Assembly: GCA_016938455.1 (NCBI GenBank)
Contig: JAFGUQ010000256.1
Span: 1 to 43,194, forward strand
From: Clostridia bacterium
GTDB taxonomy: Bacteria; Bacillota; Clostridia; DUPQ01
DNA length: 43,194 nucleotides
Direction of reading: 5' to 3'
The notes beneath the pieces were generated by a model. That model saw only the letters and a list, made by a program, of their open reading frames with translations, made no database searches and had not been told where the DNA came from. The position numbers and the translations under genes were made by a program. Shown one piece after another: positions 29,025 to 38,355 of this stretch (its first letter is position 1; every line of letters starts with the position of its first letter).

Positions 29025-30416
29025 ATGAAAAAACTTGATAACAGCAAAATCAGAAATATTCATTTCATCGGCATAAACGGGTCAAGCATGTCAGGACTTG
29101 CCGAAATCATGCTTGGACTCGGGTACCATGTTTCAGGGTCAGATATCGAGCAGACAAAAAAGGTAGATTACCTGAGAAGTCTTGGTGCTGTCATTCATGT
29201 TCCGCAAGATGAAAAAAAAGTCGGTCATCCCGATCTCATTGTTTATACTGCAGCCATCAATAAAGAGAACTGTGAATATCAGTATGGTATCAGCAACAAC
29301 ATTGAAATGATGAACCGGAAAGATCTTCTGGCAAAGTTGATGGAACAATATCAGTATGGCATTGGTGTATCAGGAACACATGGAAAAACAACTACTACCA
29401 CTTTTGTCGCTTATCTGCTGGAAAAATGTAATTTTGACCCTACTGTTCATATCGGAGGAGAAGCAAGGTTCCTCAACAGTAATGTCAAGGTGGGAAATTC
29501 ACCGTATTTTGTAACTGAGGCAGACGAGTTTACTGATTCCTTTTTATCTCTTCACCCCTTTATAGGGATTATCCTTAACATCGAACATGACCATGTAGAT
29601 TATTTCCCCACTTTTGATGATATGAAAAAATCCTTTTTGAAATATGCCAAGTTAATTCCTGACAATGGTTATTTAATCATCTGTGATGATGACGAAAATA
29701 CTCACTTCATTTATGATCAGGTAAATTGCCATGTCATTAAATATGGATTGAATAATAAGGAACTTGATTACAGTGCACTCGATATCACCTATAACGGACT
29801 TGGTTTTCCGTCATTTAATCTTTTTATCAACAGGAAATTCAGGGGTAGAGTCACACTTGGTATGCCAGGAAGGCATAATGTTCTTAATGTGCTTTCTGCC
29901 ATTGCTGCAGTCCATGTGCTTGGAGGCAATATCATCGATATCATAGAAGCCATTAAATCCATTGAAGGGGCTAAAAGGCGACTTGATGTCAGAGCGGATA
30001 TAAGAGGGATAAAAGTCATTGCTGACTATGCACACCATCCCACTGAAATTGATGTGACCCTTGAAACGGTCAGCCATATGGATCATCATGAAATATATGC
30101 TGTTTTTGAGCCTCATACTCATTCAAGAGTAAGAAGCCTGTATAAAGAATTCACCGGATGTTTCAGATATGCCGATCATGTCATCATGGCAAAAGTTTAC
30201 GATGACCGTGAAAAAGAAGATTTAATTAATAATTCAGAAAATCTGGCTAAGGATATTGCAAAAACAGGGAAAGATACTGTCTATCTTGACAGCTATGATA
30301 AAATACGGGACCATCTGATCAGGCACATGAAATCAGGTGATATCATCATGATTCTCGGATCTAAATATGTTGAGGGAGTAGCAGATCAGCTTGCAGAGTA
30401 TTTAAACAGCCTCTAA
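29025..30416 (+). CDS. murC: UDP-N-acetylmuramate--L-alanine ligase
   Basis: IHFIGINGSSMSGLAEIML, GVSGTHGKTTTTTFVAYLLE, ADYAHHPTEIDVTL, FEPHTHSRVRSLYKEF. Confidence 0.96.
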   Translation: MKKLDNSKIRNIHFIGINGSSMSGLAEIMLGLGYHVSGSDIEQTKKVDYLRSLGAVIHVPQDEKKVGHPDLIVYTAAINKENCEYQYGISNNIEMMNRKDLLAKLMEQYQYGIGVSGTHGKTTTTTFVAYLLEKCNFDPTVHIGGEARFLNSNVKVGNSPYFVTEADEFTDSFLSLHPFIGIILNIEHDHVDYFPTFDDMKKSFLKYAKLIPDNGYLIICDDDENTHFIYDQVNCHVIKYGLNNKELDYSALDITYNGLGFPSFNLFINRKFRGRVTLGMPGRHNVLNVLSAIAAVHVLGGNIIDIIEAIKSIEGAKRRLDVRADIRGIKVIADYAHHPTEIDVTLETVSHMDHHEIYAVFEPHTHSRVRSLYKEFTGCFRYADHVIMAKVYDDREKEDLINNSENLAKDIAKTGKDTVYLDSYDKIRDHLIRHMKSGDIIMILGSKYVEGVADQLAEYLNSL

Positions 30417-30431
30417 TCTTTTAAAGTTCTG

Positions 30432-31157
30432 TTATTTAAACGCCTGGTTTGACTCTCTTCTTATTTCAATATTCTCAATCACACCGTTATTTCTTCTTGT
30501 CAGCAGAAAAACTATCAAATCTGCAATCTCGTCAGCTTCAATCAGTAATGAAGCATCAAGATCCGGCCGCGTTTTCATCACCATTTCAGTTTTTACACCG
30601 CCTGGAGCAATCAGATGCACTCTGATTCCATCTTGCTGAACTTCTTTGGCAAACGCTTTTGTAAAACCTTCCAGTGCATGTTTGGATGCTGAATACAGGC
30701 TCTGGTTTTCATACCCCTTCTTACCAACTACTGAAGATAAGTTGATAATTGTAGGCACTTCTGATTTTTTTAATAGCGGTACTGCGTTTTTACATATGAC
30801 AAATGGTACTTTCGCATTCAAAGCCATGATGTTATCCCAGTCAGTCATGGTTGATTCAAGGAATGGTTTTGCAAAAGCGATTCCTGCATTATTGATGATG
30901 TAATCAAGTCCATCCATCAATTCAAAGGCTCTTTCAGGTAATGAAGATGAAAAATCCATATCAAGTAAATCCCCGCAGAGATAATATATATTATTTTCAC
31001 CTATTTCTTTTTTCAGTTCATAAAAGCTTTCCTGTTTAGTAGCAACCAGGCAAAGAGTCACTCCTTCTTGATGAAGATAACGGGCAATTTCCCTCCCGAT
31101 TCCTCTGCTGGCTCCTGTAATCAGGCATTTTCTGTTTTTCAAATTCACTTGCTTCAT
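30432..31157 (-). CDS. Short-chain dehydrogenase/reductase
   Basis: CLITGASRGIGREIARYL, YIINNAGIAFAKP, SLYSASKHALEGFTKA. Confidence 0.92.
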   Translation of the reverse strand: MKQVNLKNRKCLITGASRGIGREIARYLHQEGVTLCLVATKQESFYELKKEIGENNIYYLCGDLLDMDFSSSLPERAFELMDGLDYIINNAGIAFAKPFLESTMTDWDNIMALNAKVPFVICKNAVPLLKKSEVPTIINLSSVVGKKGYENQSLYSASKHALEGFTKAFAKEVQQDGIRVHLIAPGGVKTEMVMKTRPDLDASLLIEADEIADLIVFLLTRRNNGVIENIEIRRESNQAFK

Positions 31158-31158
31158 G

Positions 31159-31527
31159 TTATCTTCTCACATCAGTCTGTGAAGTCGCTACAAGATCTGT
31201 CCCTTCTCCATCTATATTCTCATAAAGGACATCACCGATTTTGACAGGTGCATTCACATCAATCGTATATATTTTCTTCATGATATCAAAAATATGCTGT
31301 TTTCTGACTGGTCTCACTGTTTTCACCGGAAGTACCGCCAATTCTCCGTTTTCTACTTTCACCGTACTGGTGACCACTCTTTTAGGAGAAAGGATTTCCT
31401 CTTTTGCATACGCTTCTCCACGTTTACAGAAGTTATTCTCTACTTTCTGTACACTTTTTTCATCATAAGTAACTTCCATTTCACATCCTCTCGGACATAC
31501 AATACAGGTTATTTTCTTATTCATCAT
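31159..31527 (-). CDS. DUF1667 protein
   Basis: ITCIVCPRGCEMEVTYD and NFCKRGEAYAKEE cysteine motifs; follows the FAD oxidoreductase. Confidence 0.88.
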   Translation of the reverse strand: MMNKKITCIVCPRGCEMEVTYDEKSVQKVENNFCKRGEAYAKEEILSPKRVVTSTVKVENGELAVLPVKTVRPVRKQHIFDIMKKIYTIDVNAPVKIGDVLYENIDGEGTDLVATSQTDVRR

Positions 31528-32771
31528 GCATCCACTCCTATATACACAGTATCATCTTTAATATCGTTTGTGTTAACTTCAATAAATTCCATTTCGGCCG
31601 GCAGTAATCGCAAATGTCTTCTCTTGGAAATCCACACATCATCGCATGATGCGAAAGTGCTCACTTCTTTAAAAACTTTTCGGCTTCTGAAATACACCCT
31701 GACAACTTCCTCTTCTTCAGTGATGTCAATATATTGTGGCATGACATATCTGATTCCCGCTGCAGCGACAACAGTAACTCTTCTTATTGTTTTCAGTGCA
31801 TTGTTTTTAATATGTTCAACAGCATGTTCTGCAGCCTTGATGCCTTCAAGGGTCACATAATCCACCAGGTCATGAACATGAAGGACATTCCCGCAGGAAA
31901 ACACTCCTTCCACTGATGTTTCAAGGTTCTGATTAACAAATGCCCCGTTAGTGACACTGTCTATTTTCGCACCCATGGCAAAGGTCAGTTCATTCTCGGG
32001 AATAAGACCTACTGACAGCAGGAGAGTGTCACATGCAATATATTCCTTTGTATTTTCAATGATGTTAAAATGCTCATCAACCATGGCAATGGTGACCCCT
32101 TCCACTCTTTTCTTGCCATGGATACTGAACACTGTATGTGATAATTTAAGTGGAATATCATAATCGTTAAGGCACTGTTCAATGTTTCTGACTAATCCAC
32201 CTGGGTGAGGCATGATTTCGCAGACCGCTTTCACTTTGACACCTTCAAGAGTCAATCTTCTTGCCATGATCAGTCCGATATCTCCCGATCCCAGTATGAC
32301 ACAGCTTGTTCCCGGCAGATACCCGTCAATATTGACAAAACGCTGTGCTGTTCCTGCAGTTAAGACACCACTCGGATTAGATCCCGGAATTCTCAGGTTC
32401 CCCCTTGGCCGTTCTCTGCAGCCCATGGCAAGTATAATCGCCTTTGCCTTGTAAATCACATAGCCGTCTTCCTCGTTTGAAGTATATACCATCTTGTTCC
32501 CATCAACTGACAATACCATGGTATTTAATTTATAGCTGATTTTTAATTCATCAATTTTATCCACGAATTTAGCAGCATATTCCGACCCTGTCAGCTCTTC
32601 ACTGAAGTAATGCAGTCCGAATCCATTGTGAATGCACTGTTTCAGTATGCCACCTAACATGTTCTCTCTTTCAATGATCAGAAGGTCACTGATGCCTCTT
32701 TCCCTTGCAGTTACGGCAGCTGCCATTCCTGCAGGACCTCCTCCGATGATGATAAGTTCATGATAAATCAT
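31524..32771 (-). CDS. FAD/NAD(P)-dependent oxidoreductase of the glp-type operon
   Basis: LIIIGGGPAGMAAAVTARERG, CVILGSGDIGLIMARRLTLEG, GVFSCGNVLHVHDLVDYVTLEG. Confidence 0.9.
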   Translation of the reverse strand: MIYHELIIIGGGPAGMAAAVTARERGISDLLIIERENMLGGILKQCIHNGFGLHYFSEELTGSEYAAKFVDKIDELKISYKLNTMVLSVDGNKMVYTSNEEDGYVIYKAKAIILAMGCRERPRGNLRIPGSNPSGVLTAGTAQRFVNIDGYLPGTSCVILGSGDIGLIMARRLTLEGVKVKAVCEIMPHPGGLVRNIEQCLNDYDIPLKLSHTVFSIHGKKRVEGVTIAMVDEHFNIIENTKEYIACDTLLLSVGLIPENELTFAMGAKIDSVTNGAFVNQNLETSVEGVFSCGNVLHVHDLVDYVTLEGIKAAEHAVEHIKNNALKTIRRVTVVAAAGIRYVMPQYIDITEEEEVVRVYFRSRKVFKEVSTFASCDDVWISKRRHLRLLPAEMEFIEVNTNDIKDDTVYIGVDA

Positions 32772-34201
32772 TGTCTTGTCCTCCCTGTCAGTATATAGGA
32801 ACCCTCGTCCCCTTTTTGAATCTTATCCTTATCTACTTTCAATTCTCTTGACAGGATATCCATGACATGCGGAAGGCAGAATCCCCCCTGGCATCTGCCC
32901 ATACCAGCTCTTGTTCTTCTTTTCACTCCATCAATCGTCACTGCACCTGCTTTCTGATGAATGCTGTCAATGATTTCTCCTTCTGTAACACTTTCACAAC
33001 GGCAGATGATTTTTCCATATAGCGGATTTTTCAGAATAGCTTCTTTTTTTTCTTCTTCATTCATTTCCGAGAAATATTTTTTCTTTTCCAGTGTCATTGA
33101 ATAGTTTTCTTTTTCACTTATATCTCCAATGATTGATTTGACAATCAAGGCCACATGATTTCCTATGGCCGGTGCACTGGAAAGCCCGGGCGATTCAATT
33201 CCTGCCACATTTATGAAACCCTTGCAGTATCTGCTTTCTTCAATAATGAAATCTCCTTTATCAGGAGTTGCTCTGACTCCTGTAAAGATGGTCACTGATT
33301 TATGAAGCAGCAATTTGTCTGTTGTCTGAAGCCCTTTCTTATATACATAATCAATACTGCTTCTATGGGTATCTCTTTCATCCTTATCTTTGATTTCCTT
33401 GGCATCAGGGCCAATAAGAAGATTCCCGTCCACAGTGCTGGTAATCAGTACTCCTTTTCCTTCCATGGTAGGTGCCTGGAAAACCACATGATTCACCAGT
33501 GTCCCTTCAGATTTATCAAGAAGTATGTATTCTCCGCTTCTGGGAATGATTTTAAAGCTGTCATCTCCAACCATTCTGGCAATTTCATCTGCATATAATC
33601 CGGCACAGTTAATCACCATCCTGCAAGTCAGTGTTCCTTTATCAGTTATTACACTGAAAACTTCTTTTTCTTTCTTTATGCCCAGAACAGTGTGCTCACG
33701 TAAAAATTCCACGCCGTTTCTGACAGCATTTTCAAGTGCATTGATGTTCAGTTTATACGGTGAAACAATCGCAGCTGTTTTTGCTAAAAGCGCACCTTTG
33801 ATCTCAGGGCTCAAGTTCGGCTCAAGGGTCAGCACCTGCTCCTTGCTGATCAGACTCATATCCCTGATACCCTCTTTTGTACCATGGTCATACATTTCCT
33901 GAATCTTACTGATTTCCTCATCATTGAAAGCAATGACAAGCGATCCTGTTTTTTTATATGGAACATTAAGTTCCTCACATGTCTTTTCCATCATATCGGA
34001 ACCTTCAATATTGAATTTTGCCTTCAGTGTACCGGGAATAGCGTCATAACCGGCATGGATAATGCCTGAGTTGGCACCCGAAGCACCCATGGCAGCATCA
34101 ATATGCCTGTCAGTTACGCAAATTGAAAGCTGATATTTTGATAAGCTCCTGGCTACAAAAGATCCGATGACCCCTGCTCCTATAATGACTATGTCAACCA
34201 T
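32768..34201 (-). CDS. FAD-dependent glycerol-3-phosphate dehydrogenase/oxidase-like protein with BFD-type [2Fe-2S] domain
   Basis: MVDIVIIGAGVIGSFVARSLSKY; CRCESVTEGEIIDSIHQKAGAVTIDGVKRRTRAGMGRCQGGFCLPHV; start chosen after GGAGG at the end of the leader. Confidence 0.88.
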   Translation of the reverse strand: MVDIVIIGAGVIGSFVARSLSKYQLSICVTDRHIDAAMGASGANSGIIHAGYDAIPGTLKAKFNIEGSDMMEKTCEELNVPYKKTGSLVIAFNDEEISKIQEMYDHGTKEGIRDMSLISKEQVLTLEPNLSPEIKGALLAKTAAIVSPYKLNINALENAVRNGVEFLREHTVLGIKKEKEVFSVITDKGTLTCRMVINCAGLYADEIARMVGDDSFKIIPRSGEYILLDKSEGTLVNHVVFQAPTMEGKGVLITSTVDGNLLIGPDAKEIKDKDERDTHRSSIDYVYKKGLQTTDKLLLHKSVTIFTGVRATPDKGDFIIEESRYCKGFINVAGIESPGLSSAPAIGNHVALIVKSIIGDISEKENYSMTLEKKKYFSEMNEEEKKEAILKNPLYGKIICRCESVTEGEIIDSIHQKAGAVTIDGVKRRTRAGMGRCQGGFCLPHVMDILSRELKVDKDKIQKGDEGSYILTGRTRQ

Positions 34202-34216
34202 CTGTTTTCCTCCAAT

Positions 34217-34266
34217 AAAAAAACCGCAATTGCAATAAAAAGAAATTCTTTTTACAATAATTACGG
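34217..34266 (-). terminator. Leader terminator immediately upstream of the glpO-like gene (putative GlpP target)
   Basis: Minus: CCGTAATTATTGTAAAAAGAATTTCTTTTTATTGCAATTGCGG followed by TTTTTTT, then RBS and ATG at 34201. Confidence 0.75.
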
Positions 34267-34300
34267 CTCCAATTCTCCTCGCCATGATTCGATTGATATC

Positions 34301-34329
34301 AGTATATACCTGTTTCTCTAAAATATCAA
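34301..34329 (-). promoter_or_regulatory. Candidate sigma-A promoter of the glp-type operon
   Basis: TTGATA (34324-34329), 17-nt spacer, TATACT (34301-34306) on the minus strand. Confidence 0.6.
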
Positions 34330-34330
34330 A

Positions 34331-34813
34331 TTAATACTCTTTACGAATTCCGAATTCTGCAGACTCAACCCAGTCATTCGGACGGTTGACCAGAATGATG
34401 ATATCCTCAAGTACTCTGAAATGTTCCTGCTCCTGATTGATCAGAAACTTATAAAGAGCTTTTTCTTCTTCACTGACTGCCTTTTCCAGAAATTCGCTGT
34501 ATAAATCAATGCTTTCTTTTTCTTTGGCCAATGCAAGACGATACACATCAAGCTGGTCCATATGAACCTTATACTCGCTATGAAACTGTTTGCTGTCCTT
34601 AAAGATAGATTTACTTTCTTTTAAGGTATGGCTGTCTTTCAGCTCAAATGTCATATTCTCCATTTTGCTCTTGATTATCTCTGCATGTATTTTCTCGTCA
34701 TGTGCAAGAATTGTAAACACCTTTTTGAGTTGACCTTCGTATTTATCTGCCTGTTCAAGATAAAAGGCTTCTCCTTCGTTTTCCATTTTCATCGCATATT
34801 CTAAAGTATTCAT
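34331..34813 (-). CDS. Ferritin-like/rubrerythrin-type diiron protein
   Basis: ENEGEAFYLEQA, AHDEKIHAEII, AKEKESIDLYSEF, NQEQEHFRVLEDI spaced E/ExxH motifs; start set at ATG after GGAGGG. Confidence 0.8.
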   Translation of the reverse strand: MNTLEYAMKMENEGEAFYLEQADKYEGQLKKVFTILAHDEKIHAEIIKSKMENMTFELKDSHTLKESKSIFKDSKQFHSEYKVHMDQLDVYRLALAKEKESIDLYSEFLEKAVSEEEKALYKFLINQEQEHFRVLEDIIILVNRPNDWVESAEFGIRKEY

Positions 34814-34915
34814 AAATCCCTCCACTTAAATAGTTTCTCTTATCCTATTATACCTTAATAAACCATTGTTATTCAAACAACGGATAAAATCATATAAACA
34901 AATCAGTTATGGTAA

Positions 34916-36655
34916 CTATATCTTGTCATGATTATAATTCCCGATCACCTCTGAAGTCATCAATGCCACTCCATAGATTTTTACAACCCTTGCCGATGCA
35001 CTGACTTCAGCTGTTTGTGCTCCGTTAGCCTCTCTGAAATAGGGGCTGAATCGGCCGAAACCAAATTCCCTGACCTCTCCGCCGTCATTATATCTCCCGT
35101 CAATGATAAATGAAATGATTCTAGGTCCCCCATCAATAACGACTGCGATATGATGTGTTGAATTTACTCTCAGCACCTCATCATCACTCTGCCATGAGCA
35201 TTGCATCAACCCATCATTCAGCACAATGGAAACTCCATGATTCAAGTTGGTTTCGATCAGAATTCCCTTATGATTTTTATCTCTGCTGTCAAAAAGAATC
35301 TGCCTGTTTACTTTCTCTTTGAATTCACACCACATTTCAATGGTCAGTCCATGGCCGAGATTCTTTGAATTGTATGTTGAATTCACTACTTCTCTTTCAG
35401 TGAAATATGGAAGATCAGGCATTATCAGTTTTCCTCCATCACTGCTTTCATATTCCATAAGAAGTCCTCTTTTTGAAACATCAGCATTATCAAACTGATT
35501 AAGCAGATTTATCATGAATTCTTCTTTTATTTCATGACATCGAGCTTCAGTTTTCATTGTCTCCGTGATATAGAAACGATTGCCATCTTCGATAAAATCA
35601 GGATAACTGATAATGGTGTATGGATCTCTGTCATATAATATAAGTTCAGGTTGTGACCATTTTATGGTTTTCCCTTTATCGGTATCAGCTTCAATCCCTG
35701 AAGAAACGAAAACAGGATTTCTGTTTTCATACCACCTTCCGCCATTATTGTGAAACCAGTACAGGAATTTACCGTTTTTCAGTTTCCAGATGAAATTTGC
35801 GGCTCTTGGGTTTTTCATAAGTCGGCCATCAGCATAAGCCTGGTACTGCGGTTTTGAAAAAGTATGTCCGCCATCTCTGCTTATTGAATAAGCAGGATGT
35901 CCATCTACCGTTCGATAGACACAGTAGAGGCTGCCGTCGCTAATACTGACTATGCTTTGTTCTTCAGCGATCAACCCTCCTCCTTCAGGAGTTTTTAATC
36001 CCTCCTCTCCATCAGGGAGTGTTTCAAATATAAGTTTTGAAACCTCTTTTTCTACCCCGATATTCGGAGAATGTATGAACCAACCTTCGGAGACGGTCAG
36101 CATATCCTGTATTTTATGAATGGGAAAATAGCATGAGTCTCTTATTAACAGTGGTTTCCCTACAGTCCAGAAAAGGCGGATTTTCCCCTGATAAGCATTG
36201 TTTCTGTCCACTTTTGTTTCTCTGACCGGCACTTCATAACGGTCAGACCATGTAACACCATGATCATCGCTGAATCTGAATACAAAATAACCTTGCATAT
36301 CAACACGATGGTGCAGGCCTTCCGATGATTCAATGAAGCGGACATCATCTTTGTTGAAATTGTAAAAACAGTATATTCTTCCATATGGTACTTTTAAAAG
36401 AACACCATATGCAGATTCAGGTTCCTGTGCATTTTCTAAGAATAAAAGCGGTGTCCAGGAGTCACCTTTATCAGCGCTTCTTGTAATTCCAATATGTTCT
36501 CCCCTGGCACCTTCGTCACCTTTTACAGTAGTAATCACACATACCCAGTCTCTGTTATCTGCTATGACCACATATGGCTGATCGCTGTACTGCTCTCTTG
36601 GAATTTGCTTTCCCTGACTGATGTTTCGAAAATCATTCATCTGATTCACTTCCAT
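34916..36655 (-). CDS. Sialidase/BNR-repeat family glycosidase-like protein with C-terminal LamG-like domain
   Basis: Asp boxes SADKGDSWT, SDDHGVTWS, SRDGGHTFS; C-terminal GLTIEMWCEFKEKVNRQILFDSRD; no signal peptide. Confidence 0.75.
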   Translation of the reverse strand: MEVNQMNDFRNISQGKQIPREQYSDQPYVVIADNRDWVCVITTVKGDEGARGEHIGITRSADKGDSWTPLLFLENAQEPESAYGVLLKVPYGRIYCFYNFNKDDVRFIESSEGLHHRVDMQGYFVFRFSDDHGVTWSDRYEVPVRETKVDRNNAYQGKIRLFWTVGKPLLIRDSCYFPIHKIQDMLTVSEGWFIHSPNIGVEKEVSKLIFETLPDGEEGLKTPEGGGLIAEEQSIVSISDGSLYCVYRTVDGHPAYSISRDGGHTFSKPQYQAYADGRLMKNPRAANFIWKLKNGKFLYWFHNNGGRWYENRNPVFVSSGIEADTDKGKTIKWSQPELILYDRDPYTIISYPDFIEDGNRFYITETMKTEARCHEIKEEFMINLLNQFDNADVSKRGLLMEYESSDGGKLIMPDLPYFTEREVVNSTYNSKNLGHGLTIEMWCEFKEKVNRQILFDSRDKNHKGILIETNLNHGVSIVLNDGLMQCSWQSDDEVLRVNSTHHIAVVIDGGPRIISFIIDGRYNDGGEVREFGFGRFSPYFREANGAQTAEVSASARVVKIYGVALMTSEVIGNYNHDKI

Positions 36656-37206
36656 AAAAGAGTATTTCCGGTTGAAATTCCTATGGCTCCGCTATTCATC
36701 ATCAATGTGACATCCTCTTGCTTAGAAATCAGTCCTCCGGCGATGATAGGTGTAGTCATGGTACCTGAGAGGTCTTTCACCACCTGCGGCATGATTCCCG
36801 GCATGATTTCTATCAGATCAGACTGGACATTCAATACCGTCTTGATACAGGTTTCCAGGGATTGAGAATCCACTATGAAAAATCGCTGTATAGCATAAAG
36901 ACTGCAATCTTTTGCATACTTGATCAAATTACTCCTTGTGGTGATGATCCCATCAGGTTTTATTTTTTTAGCGATAAACTCAATCGCTTTTTTGTCTTTA
37001 CCCAGACCTTCGAGAAAATCAATATGCACAAAAGACAGTTTTCCCGCTTCTCTGATATGATGAATATAGGCTGAGATATTGAAAATGTCAGCAGCCAGTA
37101 TGAATATAATCTTCACATCAGACTGAAGTGCCATGCTCAAATGACCGGTGTCTCTGATTGCGGCAATCACAGGATTGATTTTTAATGCTTCTCTTATATT
37201 CATCAT
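36646..37206 (-). CDS. glpP: Glycerol-3-phosphate-responsive antiterminator
   Basis: GIITTRSNLIKYAKDCSLYAIQRFFIVDSQSLETCIKTV, IEIMPGIMPQVV, IAGGLISKQED closely resemble remembered B. subtilis GlpP. Confidence 0.93.
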   Translation of the reverse strand: MMNIREALKINPVIAAIRDTGHLSMALQSDVKIIFILAADIFNISAYIHHIREAGKLSFVHIDFLEGLGKDKKAIEFIAKKIKPDGIITTRSNLIKYAKDCSLYAIQRFFIVDSQSLETCIKTVLNVQSDLIEIMPGIMPQVVKDLSGTMTTPIIAGGLISKQEDVTLMMNSGAIGISTGNTLLWK

Positions 37207-37490
37207 AATGTGATCCGTCCCGTGAAAATCCCAAGAAGAAACGGGAAAATGACTAGAATGGCAAACATGGTGATGATATATCTGATTGTCAGTGCTCCTT
37301 TTTTCAAGGAGGTATAAAACAGATAAAGGAATATTCCAGTACAGACAATTGATAAGTAATTATATCCCTGAGAGCTGTTAAAGAAAAGTATGCTTTTTGA
37401 TACGATAATACTGATTAAATTAATGATATAGTAGATGAATCCCACCACGAAGGCAGCTCTTACATAAGTACCTTTTCCAATTTCCTTCAT
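37203..37490 (-). CDS. Small membrane protein, hypothetical
   Basis: 95 aa with about three hydrophobic segments; contiguous with neighbours. Confidence 0.6.
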   Translation of the reverse strand: MKEIGKGTYVRAAFVVGFIYYIINLISIIVSKSILFFNSSQGYNYLSIVCTGIFLYLFYTSLKKGALTIRYIITMFAILVIFPFLLGIFTGRITL

Positions 37491-37748
37491 TTATTTCTCC
37501 AAATGTTTTTTTATTGCTTTTGCTAACTGATCAGGGCATGATGTGTCTTTTTTACCGCAAGTCACTCCTTCAAGCGCTTCCATTACTTTTGTCGCTTCCA
37601 TTCCTTCTGCTAAAATTGATATCCCTTTTAAGTTTCCGTCACATCCGTTTTCAAATTTAAGATTTCTCACTTTTCCCTCAATAATGGTAAATGAGATTTC
37701 TTTTGAACATGTTCCCTTAGTTTTATATTTTACTGCTTTGCTGTCCAT
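37491..37748 (-). CDS. TSCPD domain protein (TIGR03905-like)
   Basis: YKTKGTCSKEISFTIIEGKVRNLKFENGCDGNLKGISILAEGM, GVTCGKKDTSCPDQLAKAI. Confidence 0.88.
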   Translation of the reverse strand: MDSKAVKYKTKGTCSKEISFTIIEGKVRNLKFENGCDGNLKGISILAEGMEATKVMEALEGVTCGKKDTSCPDQLAKAIKKHLEK

Positions 37749-37764
37749 TTTCTTCCCTACCCTT

Positions 37765-38355
37765 TTATTTTAACATAATTTTACCTGTTGAAATCATTTT
37801 TAGTGTTTCAAGATATATTTTATGCTCTTCTGTTAAAACACGTGCTGCTAATGACTCAGGTGTATCGTCTTTCATCACTTTGACTTTAATCTGATGCAGG
37901 ATATCTCCTTCATCATAATTTTCATTTACAAGATGAACAGTCACTCCGGTGTATTCCTCTTTAGCCTCTATCACGGCTCTATGCACATTCAGACCGTACA
38001 TTCCCTTTCCTCCGAATCCGGGTAAAAGCGCCGGATGAATATTTAATATATGATTTCTGTACTCATCAATGACCTTATCGGGTAGTTTTTTCATATAACC
38101 GGCAAGTACGATGATGTTAATATCATACATGTGCATCAGTTCAAGAATTTTTTCATCTACCTTTTCATGAGTATAAGCACTGATATGAAAATGCGGGATG
38201 TTTTCTCTTGCTGCTCTTATCAATGCAAAACTGTCTGAATTATTACTGATGACCACCTTGATCTGACCATCAAGCTGTCCTTTTTTAATACCATCAATAA
38301 TAGCCTGTAAATTGCTGCCTCCATGAGAAGCAAATGCAGCGATGTTCAGCTTCAT
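37765..38355 (-). CDS. purN: Phosphoribosylglycinamide formyltransferase
   Basis: IAAFASHGGSNLQAIIDGIKKGQL, LAGYMKKLPDKVIDEYRNHILNIHPALLPGFGGKGMYGLNVHRAVIEA. Confidence 0.93.
   Translation of the reverse strand: MKLNIAAFASHGGSNLQAIIDGIKKGQLDGQIKVVISNNSDSFALIRAARENIPHFHISAYTHEKVDEKILELMHMYDINIIVLAGYMKKLPDKVIDEYRNHILNIHPALLPGFGGKGMYGLNVHRAVIEAKEEYTGVTVHLVNENYDEGDILHQIKVKVMKDDTPESLAARVLTEEHKIYLETLKMISTGKIMLK

Noticed and set aside
31294-31860. 188-aa plus-strand ORF
   Set aside because: Antisense to the DUF1667 and FAD oxidoreductase genes; no recognisable domain or RBS support.
34202-34285. N-terminal extension of the glpO-like ORF (MARRIGAVIIVKRISFYCNCGFF...)
   Set aside because: It translates the leader terminator hairpin; the true start with RBS is ATG at 34201.
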